From M3007 sp037445225 (GTDB lineage: Bacteria; Bacteroidota; Bacteroidia; Chitinophagales; Saprospiraceae): 64,000 bases of DNA. This document shows positions 42,430 to 53,820 of the stretch, in pieces; positions within the stretch are counted from its first letter, which is position 1, and each line of letters starts with the position of its first letter. A program made the translations under genes and the position numbers. Location of the stretch: positions 1 through 64,000 of the forward strand of contig JBBIKW010000013.1 of the NCBI GenBank assembly GCA_037445225.1. Direction: 5' to 3'. The notes under the pieces are model-generated. The model saw nothing but the letters and a program-made list of their open reading frames with translations, was not told where the DNA came from and did not search any database.

Positions 42430-43161
42430 ATGGCCCGCGAGTGGTTTGCCGCCTGGTTCGACGTTCCCTATTATCACATCCTATACCAGCGCCGCGACGA
42501 GCAGGAGGCGCAGCGTTTCTTGGACAGACTGTTGCAAGTGCTCGATCTCCCTTCTTCGGCCCGCGTCCTCGACTTAGCGTGTGGCCGCGGCCGACATGCC
42601 CGCTATTTAGCGGAAAAAGGCTTCGATGTTACGGGTATAGACATTTCGGAAAGCAATATCGTCTATGCGCGCACCTTTGAAAACGACCGCCTAGCGTTCT
42701 ATCAACACGACATGCGTCAGCCCTTTCGCGTCAACTATTTCCATGCTGTGCTCAACTTGTTCACCAGCTTCGGCTATTTCGACACCGACCAAGAGCACGA
42801 GCGCGCTCTGCGCAGTGCATATATCGGTTTGAAACCCGGTGGACTGCTGGTGTTGGACTTCTTCAACGCACACTGGGTACGGGCGCACTTGAGGCGCCAA
42901 GAGGAACTCGTTCTCGACGGCATTGCCTTCCGCCTTCGAAGGTCGATTCGCCAAGGCCGTGTGTACAAACGCATCGAGTTTGAAGCCGATGGGCGCACGT
43001 ATCGCTATCGGGAGCGCGTCCGCCTCTTCACCTTAGAGGATTTCTCGGCCATGTTTTGCCGCATAGGGCTGTCGCTGCAGCATACTTACGGCAGCTATGC
43101 CCTTGAGCCCTACCATCCGACCCACTCGGAGCGCCTCATCCTAATAGCGCGAAAAAGGTGA
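42430..43161 (+). CDS. Class I SAM-dependent methyltransferase
   Basis: The start at 42430 gives 243 residues. SAM binding is seen in ARVLDLACGRGRHARYLAEKGFDVTGIDIS (about 43-72), followed by HDMRQPFRVNYFHAVLNLFTSFGYF and LRSAYIGLKPGGLLVLDFFN. The length and order fit the Methyltransf_25 type. The start in the ORF at 42307 is rejected because it runs back through the mqnB start region. The substrate is unknown. The PAP2 gene follows after three bases, so they are co-transcribed. Confidence 0.88.
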   Translation: MAREWFAAWFDVPYYHILYQRRDEQEAQRFLDRLLQVLDLPSSARVLDLACGRGRHARYLAEKGFDVTGIDISESNIVYARTFENDRLAFYQHDMRQPFRVNYFHAVLNLFTSFGYFDTDQEHERALRSAYIGLKPGGLLVLDFFNAHWVRAHLRRQEELVLDGIAFRLRRSIRQGRVYKRIEFEADGRTYRYRERVRLFTLEDFSAMFCRIGLSLQHTYGSYALEPYHPTHSERLILIARKR

Positions 43162-43164
43162 GCT

Positions 43165-43779
43165 ATGGATTGGCTACAAGCGATCGACTGGGCGCTTTTT
43201 CAGGGGGTAAACCGCCACCTCGCCAACCCTATCTTCGACATTTTATTGCCACTGTTTCGAGAGAAATGGTTTTGGGCGCCGCTGTACCTGTACGTACTCG
43301 CCTACGTTTGGCAGCAGTGGGGAGCTCGGCGCACCCTAACCTTCGCCATAGGCGTCGCGCTGACAGTAGGTGCTGCCGACATGACCAGCAGCGCGCTCAT
43401 CAAGAAGACGGTGAAGCGCCTGCGCCCGTGCAACGACCCTGTCAGGCGTGAAACCGTCGTCTTGCGCGTCCCGTGTGGCAGCGGATACAGCTTTACCTCC
43501 TCGCATGCGGCCAACCACTTCGCCTTTGCCGTCTTTGTCGGTACTTTGTTGGCCAGACGCCGGCCCCGCCTCAAAAAGGGGCTCCTCCTCTGGGCTGCTG
43601 CCGTAGCGTTGGCCCAAGTGTATGTCGGCGTTCATTATCCGCTCGATGTGCTTTTTGGAGCGCTATTGGGCACGGCTATTGCCCATTTGGCCGCTGTAGG
43701 GTTTGCAAAAAAACTATTCTTCAATACTGCTTCGGAGCATTGTTCAACCAGTGGAGCACCACCTCCAAAAGGCGAATGA
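43165..43779 (+). CDS. PAP2-family membrane phosphatase
   Basis: The 204 residues hold several membrane helices and the three PAP2 motifs: KKTVKRLRPC (C1, with K and RP), YSFTSSHAANHF (C2, catalytic His) and AQVYVGVHYPLDV (C3, nucleophile His). In C3 the usual Arg before VY is Gln, a variant I believe occurs in related Bacteroidota proteins. Likely substrates are lipid phosphates such as undecaprenyl pyrophosphate or phosphatidic acid. Confidence 0.88.
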   Translation: MDWLQAIDWALFQGVNRHLANPIFDILLPLFREKWFWAPLYLYVLAYVWQQWGARRTLTFAIGVALTVGAADMTSSALIKKTVKRLRPCNDPVRRETVVLRVPCGSGYSFTSSHAANHFAFAVFVGTLLARRRPRLKKGLLLWAAAVALAQVYVGVHYPLDVLFGALLGTAIAHLAAVGFAKKLFFNTASEHCSTSGAPPPKGE

Positions 43780-43975
43780 GCGCCAAGTGCCGAACAGGCG
43801 GACTGAATTCTCTGCCGCTTTCTTTTTCCCGAGCAGTAGCTTCCTTCACCATCGCAGCGCTTTGAGGGCTGGCTGCATAAGAGGAATGCGCATTCACATT
43901 GACATACAGCGCCGAAAAAAGGCTTAAGGCAATTAGCAAGGAAAGGCTCAAGCGCTCTATCTGTTTTTTTTTCAT
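43721..43975 (-). CDS. Small exported protein, unknown
   Basis: An 84-codon frame from the ATG at 43975 begins with a hydrophobic signal-like stretch (MKKKQIERLSLSLLIALSLFSALYVNVNA). A short charged tail follows (MVKEATAREKESGREFSPPVRHLALIRLLEVVLHWLNN). Its 3' end overlaps the PAP2 gene by 59 bases on the other strand. The signal peptide makes it plausible, but nothing else supports it. Confidence 0.4.
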   Translation of the reverse strand: MKKKQIERLSLSLLIALSLFSALYVNVNAHSSYAASPQSAAMVKEATAREKESGREFSPPVRHLALIRLLEVVLHWLNNAPKQY

Positions 43976-44087
43976 GGTTAAGGATGTGCGGTAAGCGCAG
44001 AAATAGGAGGGTGTTTTTACCTTGTGTATTATAATAGACAACGCTACGGTGCTAAAAGTTGCGAGAGAGAAGCACTTTTTTAAAAAA

Positions 44088-47000
44088 TTAAAATAGCGCG
44101 CGCACTTGAGCGCGGGCGGTGTGGATGGTGCGATTTTCGCCAGTCTTGCGCCCATCGTAGAGGAGGCTGACTTGCATAGATTTGGAGAGTTGGCGTTCGA
44201 GCTGGAGGCTCCACAGGTAGTTGCGGCCGTTTTGGAGCCCTTCTAAGAGAGCGAAAGCGGCGGGCGAGTTGGCCTGTCCATTGTAGGTGACGGCCGCTAA
44301 ACTGGCCTGAGCGCGCAGGTGGGTGGCAGCGCGGAAGCCGTTGTTCACTCTACCTGCGGGCGCCCACGTGATTTCGGTGCTCCACGTATGCTGTTGAGCA
44401 TCTTCTCCATCAGAAAGCGTGTTTGCTCCTGTGAAGAATGCGTATTGCATCGACACGCGAAAGATCCGCGTCGGCAGCCAGCTCAGCTTCGGATAGAGGC
44501 GGAGGTACTGGATGTCGAAGTTGCGGGTGGCAAAACGCTCGCTGTCGTTGCGGCGGCGGCCACGCGTCAAATCGACTTCTACCGTCCAAGGTGCGGATAT
44601 GTTGAGCCGGCCGTGAAAGACGATGTCGGCGGTTTGTCGGCTTTCCATTCCCGTAACCAAGGCCGAGCGCTGCCGGTTGTCGGTATAGGCCACGGAAGCG
44701 TCCCATTTTGGGTCGGCGCGATTGACATACAACACCTGCCGCGATAGGGCGGCCAAGGCCACCAAGGCACTGTCGGCCGTGTCGAAGGCGAAGGGGTTCC
44801 AGGGCTGTTTCCCGCCTGCTGCAGCCAATATCCGTCGGCTGAGTTGGAGGTTGCTGTAGAGCGATAGCTTGGCTAAATATTTGGCAATACGCCGTTTGGT
44901 TGGTAGGCCCAATAGGCGCGGCTCAAAGCGCACGTTTTGGTTGTATTGGGTGTTTAGGGTGGGGATGTAGTCGGGCGTAGTGGTGCCTATGCGGACGTAG
45001 TTGGCCTGGTCGGGGAAGATCGCCACTTCCATTTCATCTACAGTCAGCACGCTGTCTTGGTTGCGGTCAATCCAGGTGTATTGGCCTTCGCCGGGGTTGA
45101 CGCGCAGATAGGTGTACTCGATGCGCGGTGTTTGGCCGGAGCCGACTTCGTAGCCGCAGGTGAGCGCGAGTGCGTTTTTCCAAAAGTTAGCGGAATAGTC
45201 CAAGCGCCCCAAGTAGGTTTGCTGGGGGCTAAGGGAGGTGAGCTCGGGACTTTTGACGTGCAGCTGGCGCCAGGATAGGTTCCAAGAGAGGAGGTGAGTG
45301 GGGGCATTGGGCGTCGGTGCGGGGCGGTTCCAGTTGCCGCCGACGTTGGCTTCGTCTACAGCGGTGTTTTGGGCGAAGCCTCGGCCAACGGGCACGTAAT
45401 CGTTTCGGTGCATCCAGCTGGCGCTCCAACGCCAGGCGCCCTCTTCGCTGCCTACTTGTAGGTAAGCGCGCCCTAAGTCATACCAAAAGCTGTTGGGGTG
45501 CAGGGAGTCGGACGAGACCAGTCGGCGTTCGTTGTGCTCGCGTTCGCCATACAGCCCTACTTTCAATATGGGCCTTTTTTGGGCAGAGAAGAAGGTCTTT
45601 TGAACGTCGAATTTAGGCCGTGAGAAGCGCATGTGCTCTTGGACGGTGTGCGACAGCAGCACATTGGCTTCGGCCATGATGTCGAATCCGCCGCGTTGCC
45701 AGCGCATTTGCGAGAGGTGGCGCTGTCCGCGATAGCGCCCGGCGCGGGCGAAGGTGTTCACCTCATAGCGCGCTTGTCCCCAATCGCGGCGCTGCAGCGC
45801 TATGCCAGCGCGCGTCCAGTGTTCAGCGGCGGCGCTGTCGGTCGGCGGCAGGTTCCAGTCGCGCGAAAATTCGGGAGGGCGATAGGGGTTGAGCGGGGCG
45901 AAGTGCGCAGCGGTGTATTCGTAGTGGGCGGTGGTTTGAAGGCTCCAGCCGGCCTGTTGCGCGGCGGTGGGCAGCAGCTGGTGGCGCAGGCCGGCTTGAG
46001 CAGCCCAGCCGATGTTCTCTTCGTCGCCTATATTGGAAAAGCGGTTGCGATCGTGTTGGCTGAGCGCCCATTCTGCTTGAAGGGTGGTGCGTTCAGAGGG
46101 CTGCCATTCTCCGCCTACGGCGTAGAGCTGCCGGCTTTCGGGCGCTACCAGCCGGACGATGGGTTCAAAGTTGCCTTGGGGTCGGCAAGTGGCGGGGTCG
46201 AGCCCCACCCATCGGAACACGCGGCCGTTGGCACCGATGGTTTCCTGTATGTAGTGGCCTTGTCCGGGCGGCACCTCGCTAAATCGCGCTGTAAAGCGCG
46301 CTTGGGTCGGATCGGTGGTGTAGCGCAAGAAGCGCACGGCCTGGCCACACACGACGGTATCTACCTCGGTGTACCATACGCGCGTAGGGTCGAGTGCAGC
46401 CTCTGCGGGCAAGGTGTCGATGCCCGATGCATAGGCGTTCTCCACGCGGTTGCCCACTTCAGCTAAGCGTTGGCGCTGCTCCGGCGTCAGCTCGCGCGCA
46501 CCTCCAGCCGTACGGCTATCCTGCTCGGAATAGGCATGGAAATACAGGCGCCCTTGATTAAAGCGCTGTTCCACTTCCGCGGCCGCCGTAGAGCGCAAAT
46601 AGGTCTGTACGGAGTATTCGAACTCCACGATAATGCGGCTGTCTTTCGAGATGAGTCGGCGGTGGGTAAAAGTGATCTCGCCTAAGTTGTAATCAACGAC
46701 GTAATCGTCTTCGAGGCCGCGCTGCAGCAGCTGTCCGTCGAGGAAGACCTTTTCCGTGCCTGCCAGTACGATGATGAAGCGCTCGCCGTCGGCACCTTGC
46801 AGGCGGTAGGGCCCTTGGTTGCCCTCTTGGCCGGCGATGAGTTGCCGCCGAAACTTGCCGCGCGACACAGAGGCAGCGGCGCGCACCGCCAGGGGGCGAG
46901 GACCTTCGGACTGCCAGCGCACGGAGGCGCCCTGTACGCGCTTGAAGTAGTTGGCAAAGTATCCGCTGGGCCTGGTCAGGTCGAAATCGCCGGCGATGAG

Positions 47001-47684
47001 GGCGGTGTTTTTTCGGCGCAGTTGGATGAAGATCCGGTCGAACTCTTGCAGCTGGCGCGTGGTGCCGTCGGGCTGCAGGGGGATGCTGTTGTCCGACAAG
47101 GCAGCAGCCACTTCGATGTCGTTGCCCAGTCTTCCCTCTACTTGAAGGTTGAGGTTGGAGTTGAACGTCAGGTTTTGGTTGTTTCCCAAGCCTATGCCGC
47201 GCACGTAGGTGCCATTAGTGCGCAGGGTTCCCGTCTCCCAAGGCAGGGTGTTAGGTTGAAAGGGGCGATAGTGGTAAGCGAAGTCGTCTGCTGGGCGGCG
47301 GCCGTTTCGGCTTATTAGGGCCGTATCGAGGCGGAAGATGGGGCGTCGCAGGTCTACCGATAGGACGCGGTAGGTCAACCACACGCGCTCCACCTGGGGC
47401 GCAGCTGCCCGTAGGCCGGCTGTGTCGATGTAAAGCCACCGGTCTTCTATGCGAAAAAGCGCAGTGGGCAGTAGTGCGCCGGAGGCCGAGTCGCGCACTG
47501 CAACGATTTCCGGCCCGATGCTGAGCGAGTCGAGTTGGTGGATCGGTTGGCGAGGGTCGAGCGCGCAATGGCGAAGGTTGGAAAGCGACTCGCGCAACGG
47601 CACTTGAGCACCACAGGGCGAGGCGGTCAGCCCGCATACGCCTCCTATGTACAATAGGAGCCGACAAAAAGGCGGTAACCGCAT
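44088..47684 (-). CDS. Large outer-membrane protein, probable beta-barrel
   Basis: From the ATG at 47684 the protein has 1198 residues with a signal peptide (MRLPPFCRLLLYIGGVCGLTASPCGAQ); a start at 47708 is possible. After an N-terminal soluble part, the stretch RNLTFNSNLNLQVEGRLGNDIEVAAALSD-S and IQLRRKNTALIAGDFDL-RPSGYFANYFKRVQGA suggests repeated beta strands. The rest is rich in alternating aromatic strands (LSRRILAAAGG, YRVSMQYAFFTGANTL) and ends VSLLYDGRKTGENRTIHTARAQVRALF, with the terminal Phe typical of barrels. I know no function for this family. It is the last gene of the leftward secA-ftsY group. Confidence 0.7.
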   Translation of the reverse strand: MRLPPFCRLLLYIGGVCGLTASPCGAQVPLRESLSNLRHCALDPRQPIHQLDSLSIGPEIVAVRDSASGALLPTALFRIEDRWLYIDTAGLRAAAPQVERVWLTYRVLSVDLRRPIFRLDTALISRNGRRPADDFAYHYRPFQPNTLPWETGTLRTNGTYVRGIGLGNNQNLTFNSNLNLQVEGRLGNDIEVAAALSDNSIPLQPDGTTRQLQEFDRIFIQLRRKNTALIAGDFDLTRPSGYFANYFKRVQGASVRWQSEGPRPLAVRAAASVSRGKFRRQLIAGQEGNQGPYRLQGADGERFIIVLAGTEKVFLDGQLLQRGLEDDYVVDYNLGEITFTHRRLISKDSRIIVEFEYSVQTYLRSTAAAEVEQRFNQGRLYFHAYSEQDSRTAGGARELTPEQRQRLAEVGNRVENAYASGIDTLPAEAALDPTRVWYTEVDTVVCGQAVRFLRYTTDPTQARFTARFSEVPPGQGHYIQETIGANGRVFRWVGLDPATCRPQGNFEPIVRLVAPESRQLYAVGGEWQPSERTTLQAEWALSQHDRNRFSNIGDEENIGWAAQAGLRHQLLPTAAQQAGWSLQTTAHYEYTAAHFAPLNPYRPPEFSRDWNLPPTDSAAAEHWTRAGIALQRRDWGQARYEVNTFARAGRYRGQRHLSQMRWQRGGFDIMAEANVLLSHTVQEHMRFSRPKFDVQKTFFSAQKRPILKVGLYGEREHNERRLVSSDSLHPNSFWYDLGRAYLQVGSEEGAWRWSASWMHRNDYVPVGRGFAQNTAVDEANVGGNWNRPAPTPNAPTHLLSWNLSWRQLHVKSPELTSLSPQQTYLGRLDYSANFWKNALALTCGYEVGSGQTPRIEYTYLRVNPGEGQYTWIDRNQDSVLTVDEMEVAIFPDQANYVRIGTTTPDYIPTLNTQYNQNVRFEPRLLGLPTKRRIAKYLAKLSLYSNLQLSRRILAAAGGKQPWNPFAFDTADSALVALAALSRQVLYVNRADPKWDASVAYTDNRQRSALVTGMESRQTADIVFHGRLNISAPWTVEVDLTRGRRRNDSERFATRNFDIQYLRLYPKLSWLPTRIFRVSMQYAFFTGANTLSDGEDAQQHTWSTEITWAPAGRVNNGFRAATHLRAQASLAAVTYNGQANSPAAFALLEGLQNGRNYLWSLQLERQLSKSMQVSLLYDGRKTGENRTIHTARAQVRALF

Positions 47685-47751
47685 CGCTGTGAGAAAGGCG
47701 CAAAACATTCGGTGCGATATACGGAGACGCGCTCCTGGCGCGCGGCGTTGC

Positions 47752-48084
47752 CTATTGAGCGGTGTCTGCGGTGCTCCGGCGGGGCGGCAGGTCAAAGATA
47801 GGTTTGACCTCTGCCGAGTCGAGCGGCACCAGCGCAGGTGGCTTTACTGGGCGCGCCGGCTGCAGGTTGCGCAGGGAGTCGGCTACCTCTGCCATCGCTT
47901 CCATCAACAGCACGGAGTCGACGATGCGCTCCGCCTCCTCCAGCAAGGCTTTACGGCATTTTTCCTCCTCTCGCCTGCGAAAGTCGCCAACTTGCTCGCG
48001 CACCTTTTCTTCCACTACGCGTGAGGTGTCGCCCTCACATCCGGCTAACGGGGTAAACACAAGGAGCCAAGCAACCCAGCGCAT
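47752..48084 (-). CDS. Small lipoprotein with coiled-coil-like region
   Basis: From the ATG at 48084 (an alternative lies at 48093) the product has 110 residues. It starts with a lipoprotein signal (MRWVAWLLVFTPLAGC). A charged helical stretch follows (VVEEKVREQVGDFRRREEEKCRKALLEEAERIVDS) and then a proline-rich end. The promoter box just upstream favours the inner start. It lies between ftsY and the large barrel gene and may serve the latter; this is inference from position. Confidence 0.65.
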   Translation of the reverse strand: MRWVAWLLVFTPLAGCEGDTSRVVEEKVREQVGDFRRREEEKCRKALLEEAERIVDSVLLMEAMAEVADSLRNLQPARPVKPPALVPLDSAEVKPIFDLPPRRSTADTAQ

Positions 48085-48101
48085 ACGACACATCTTGCGG
48101 G

Positions 48102-48109
48102 CAAAAATA
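48102..48109 (-). promoter_or_regulatory. Candidate -7 box TATTTTTG (minus strand)
   Basis: An exact TAnnTTTG match about 18 bases before the lipoprotein ATG at 48084. A separate promoter for the last two genes of the group is possible. Confidence 0.35.
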
Positions 48110-48156
48110 GCGCTGTCAGGAGCCTATCGCGGCAGCACCTACGGCTGAAAGGCCCT

Positions 48157-49119
48157 TTAGGGTGCCTTTTCAAACAGCGCGTCGACGAAAGCCTTTTTGT
48201 TAAAGATCTGGAGTTGGTCGACGCGCTCGCCCACACCGATGTATCGGATGGGCACCTTAAGCTGGTCGCTGATGCCGATGACCACTCCGCCTTTGGCCGT
48301 GCCGTCCAGCTTGGTCAGCGCTAAGGCTGTGATGGGCGCCACCTCGGTAAAGTGGCGCGCCTGTTCGAAGGCATTTTGGCCTGTAGAGGCGTCCAACACG
48401 AGCAAGATGTCGTGTGGGGCACCTGGGAGCTTCTTTTCGATGGAGCGACGGATCTTGCCCAGTTCGGCCATGAGATTGGCTTTGTTGTGCAGGCGTCCGG
48501 CGGTGTCGATGATGGCTGCGTCGAGTTGGTGGTCGAGCGCGTATTTGACGGTTTCGTAAGCGACGGCACCTGGGTCGGCGTTCATGACCTTGCTGTAAAA
48601 ATCGCATTGGGCTCGCTCAGCCCAAATTTTGAGTTGGTCGACAGCAGCGGCGCGAAAAGTGTCGGCGGCACCGAGCACGACGCGGTAGCCTCGGCGGGTA
48701 TATTGAGCCGCCAGTTTGCCAATAGTTGTCGTTTTGCCTACGCCGTTGACGCCGATGACGAGCAACACGTAGGGGCGCTGTGTGGTCGGCAGGCCGAAGT
48801 CTTCGACCTCTTCGGCATCGCTTTCAGCGAGCATGCGCACGATTTCGTCGCGCAGCAGGGTATTCAGCTCACCGACGTTCATATACCTGTCGCGCGCCAC
48901 GCGTGCCTCCAAGCGCTCGATAATCTTTACCGTGGTCTCTAGCCCTACGTCGGCCGAAATTAAGGCCGCCTCGATCTCGTCCAACACTTCGGCGTCCACG
49001 CTGCTTTTCCCGGCCACGGCGCGAGAGAGCTTGCCAAAGAAGCTCTCTTTGGTTTTTTCCAAGCCTTTGTCTAAGTCGGCCTTTTTCTCTCGGCTAAAAA
49101 ATTTATCGAAGAACCCCAT
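48157..49119 (-). CDS. ftsY: Signal recognition particle receptor FtsY
   Basis: The 320 residues start at 49119 (MGFFDKFFSREKK). The helical N domain is followed by the GTPase: G1 GVNGVGKTTTIGKLA, GAADTFRAAAVDQL, G3 IDTAGRLHNKANLM, G4 LTKLDGTAKGG and IRYIGVGERVDQL. FtsY docks the SRP-ribosome complex at the membrane. The acidic A domain seen in E. coli is absent, as in many Bacteroidota. It starts 34 bases after secA. Confidence 0.96.
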   Translation of the reverse strand: MGFFDKFFSREKKADLDKGLEKTKESFFGKLSRAVAGKSSVDAEVLDEIEAALISADVGLETTVKIIERLEARVARDRYMNVGELNTLLRDEIVRMLAESDAEEVEDFGLPTTQRPYVLLVIGVNGVGKTTTIGKLAAQYTRRGYRVVLGAADTFRAAAVDQLKIWAERAQCDFYSKVMNADPGAVAYETVKYALDHQLDAAIIDTAGRLHNKANLMAELGKIRRSIEKKLPGAPHDILLVLDASTGQNAFEQARHFTEVAPITALALTKLDGTAKGGVVIGISDQLKVPIRYIGVGERVDQLQIFNKKAFVDALFEKAP

Positions 49120-49153
49120 AAAAAGGTGGACGATGTGAAGGTGATGGCGAGGG

Positions 49154-52507
<3,354 letters not shown>

Positions 52508-52585
52508 ATCTGTCTGGATTGAGTAGCATCTGCGGGTTTTGGGGCGCTTCTTCTTTGCGGCACGGCGGAGGGCACTGCGCCTGCG

Positions 52586-52593
52586 CAAAGGTA
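52586..52593 (-). promoter_or_regulatory. Candidate -7 box TACCTTTG of secA (minus strand)
   Basis: An exact TAnnTTTG match on the minus strand, about 79 bases before the secA ATG. It also argues against the longer secA reading frame. Confidence 0.5.
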
Positions 52594-52756
52594 CGGCTCT
52601 GCTCGCGGGTAGATAGTCTTTTCGTGCACATTTCGTTCCAAAGCCAAAAAGCCAGACAAAATGGCAGAGGCACGAAGGCACGAGAGTGGTGTGCGCCGTT
52701 GCTTTTCTCGGAGATGCCGAACTTAGAGCCGCCGGATCACCTGCTATGCAAAGCCT

Positions 52757-53728
52757 ATGCTGCGAGAAGCGATTGGATTAGGCGGCTTGCTGGCGCTGAG
52801 CTGTTGCGCTGTGCCAGAACAGACAGAAGAGCTGGCTTTCTTTTATTGGCGAAATCGCTTTGCTCTTTCTCCTGCAGAAGTCGCTCTGTTGGACAGTGTA
52901 CATTGCCGCACGCTGTACGTGAAGTTTCTCGATGTAGGGCGGGAGGCGGACGGCACCATTCGCCCCTATGCCTTGCTGGAGGTAGCCGACACGGTAGGGC
53001 TGTCGGGGCGCACGGTGGTGCCGTGCGTATTTTTGACCAATGCGGTCTTCAGTGGTCTCTCTGAGGGAGCGGTAGATACGCTGGCGCGTCGCATTGCAAG
53101 GGCGTTGCGCGACGCGGGACAACTCTTCCCGAAGCAGGAATTTTCAGAGGTGCAGCTGGACTGCGATTGGACGGCTTCCACGCGGGATGCTTATTTTCTC
53201 TTCCTAAGAAGGCTCCGGCGCTACCTGTCAGCAGGTACTGAGGTGAGTGCTACGCTCCGCCTGCATCAGTACAAATTTCCCAGCACTACTGGCGTGCCGC
53301 CGGTAGACCGCGTTTTGCTCATGCTTTACAACACGGGCAACATTCAGAACCCCGACGAGACAAACTCTATTTTTCAGGCAGCGGATGCTTTGCGCTACGT
53401 ACACGGAGCACCAAAGCGCTATCCCTTGCCCATGGATGTAGCCCTGCCGGCATTTTCTTGGACGTTGGTGTACAGGGATGGGCACCTGTGGAAGATAGCT
53501 CCCGAGGGATATCGGCCGCCTCCGTACGACGGCGAGCAGCGCGTGCGCACCGAGGTGATCGACACGGCGCTGCTGCGGCAGGCTGCCCGGGTGGCCTCCT
53601 CTTTAGCGCCGGACGGGCGGGTGGCGTTCTTTCGGATAGACAGTTCCGCCGTGCAACGGTACCCAGCATTTTTCTTAAGAGAAATAGAGCGCGCGGTTCG
53701 GTCGAATAGCCGAGAACGACATCCGTAG
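52757..53728 (+). CDS. Hypothetical lipoprotein, TIM-barrel-like
   Basis: The 323 residues begin MLREAIGLGGLLALSCC, a lipoprotein signal. Stretches such as TEELAFFYWRNRFALSP, CRTLYVKFLDVGREADG, EVQLDCDWTASTRDAYFLFLRRLRRYL and VDRVLLMLYNTGN resemble GH-like barrels of the DUF3142 kind. The Asp in QLDCDWT sits where such barrels have an acidic residue. The assignment is tentative and no substrate is suggested. Confidence 0.6.
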   Translation: MLREAIGLGGLLALSCCAVPEQTEELAFFYWRNRFALSPAEVALLDSVHCRTLYVKFLDVGREADGTIRPYALLEVADTVGLSGRTVVPCVFLTNAVFSGLSEGAVDTLARRIARALRDAGQLFPKQEFSEVQLDCDWTASTRDAYFLFLRRLRRYLSAGTEVSATLRLHQYKFPSTTGVPPVDRVLLMLYNTGNIQNPDETNSIFQAADALRYVHGAPKRYPLPMDVALPAFSWTLVYRDGHLWKIAPEGYRPPPYDGEQRVRTEVIDTALLRQAARVASSLAPDGRVAFFRIDSSAVQRYPAFFLREIERAVRSNSRERHP

Positions 53729-53820
53729 GCATACCTGCTGCTTGTTTTCTCAAACTTAAACGAAGCGCAATATGAGGGTAACAGGGCGCTAGTTCCTTTG
53801 CCCCAAAATCGCTATTCGCT

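Noticed and set aside
52519..53064. 181-codon frame overlapping the lipoprotein gene after secA
   Set aside because: The overlapping frame at 52757 has a lipoprotein signal; this one has no start context and runs through the secA promoter.
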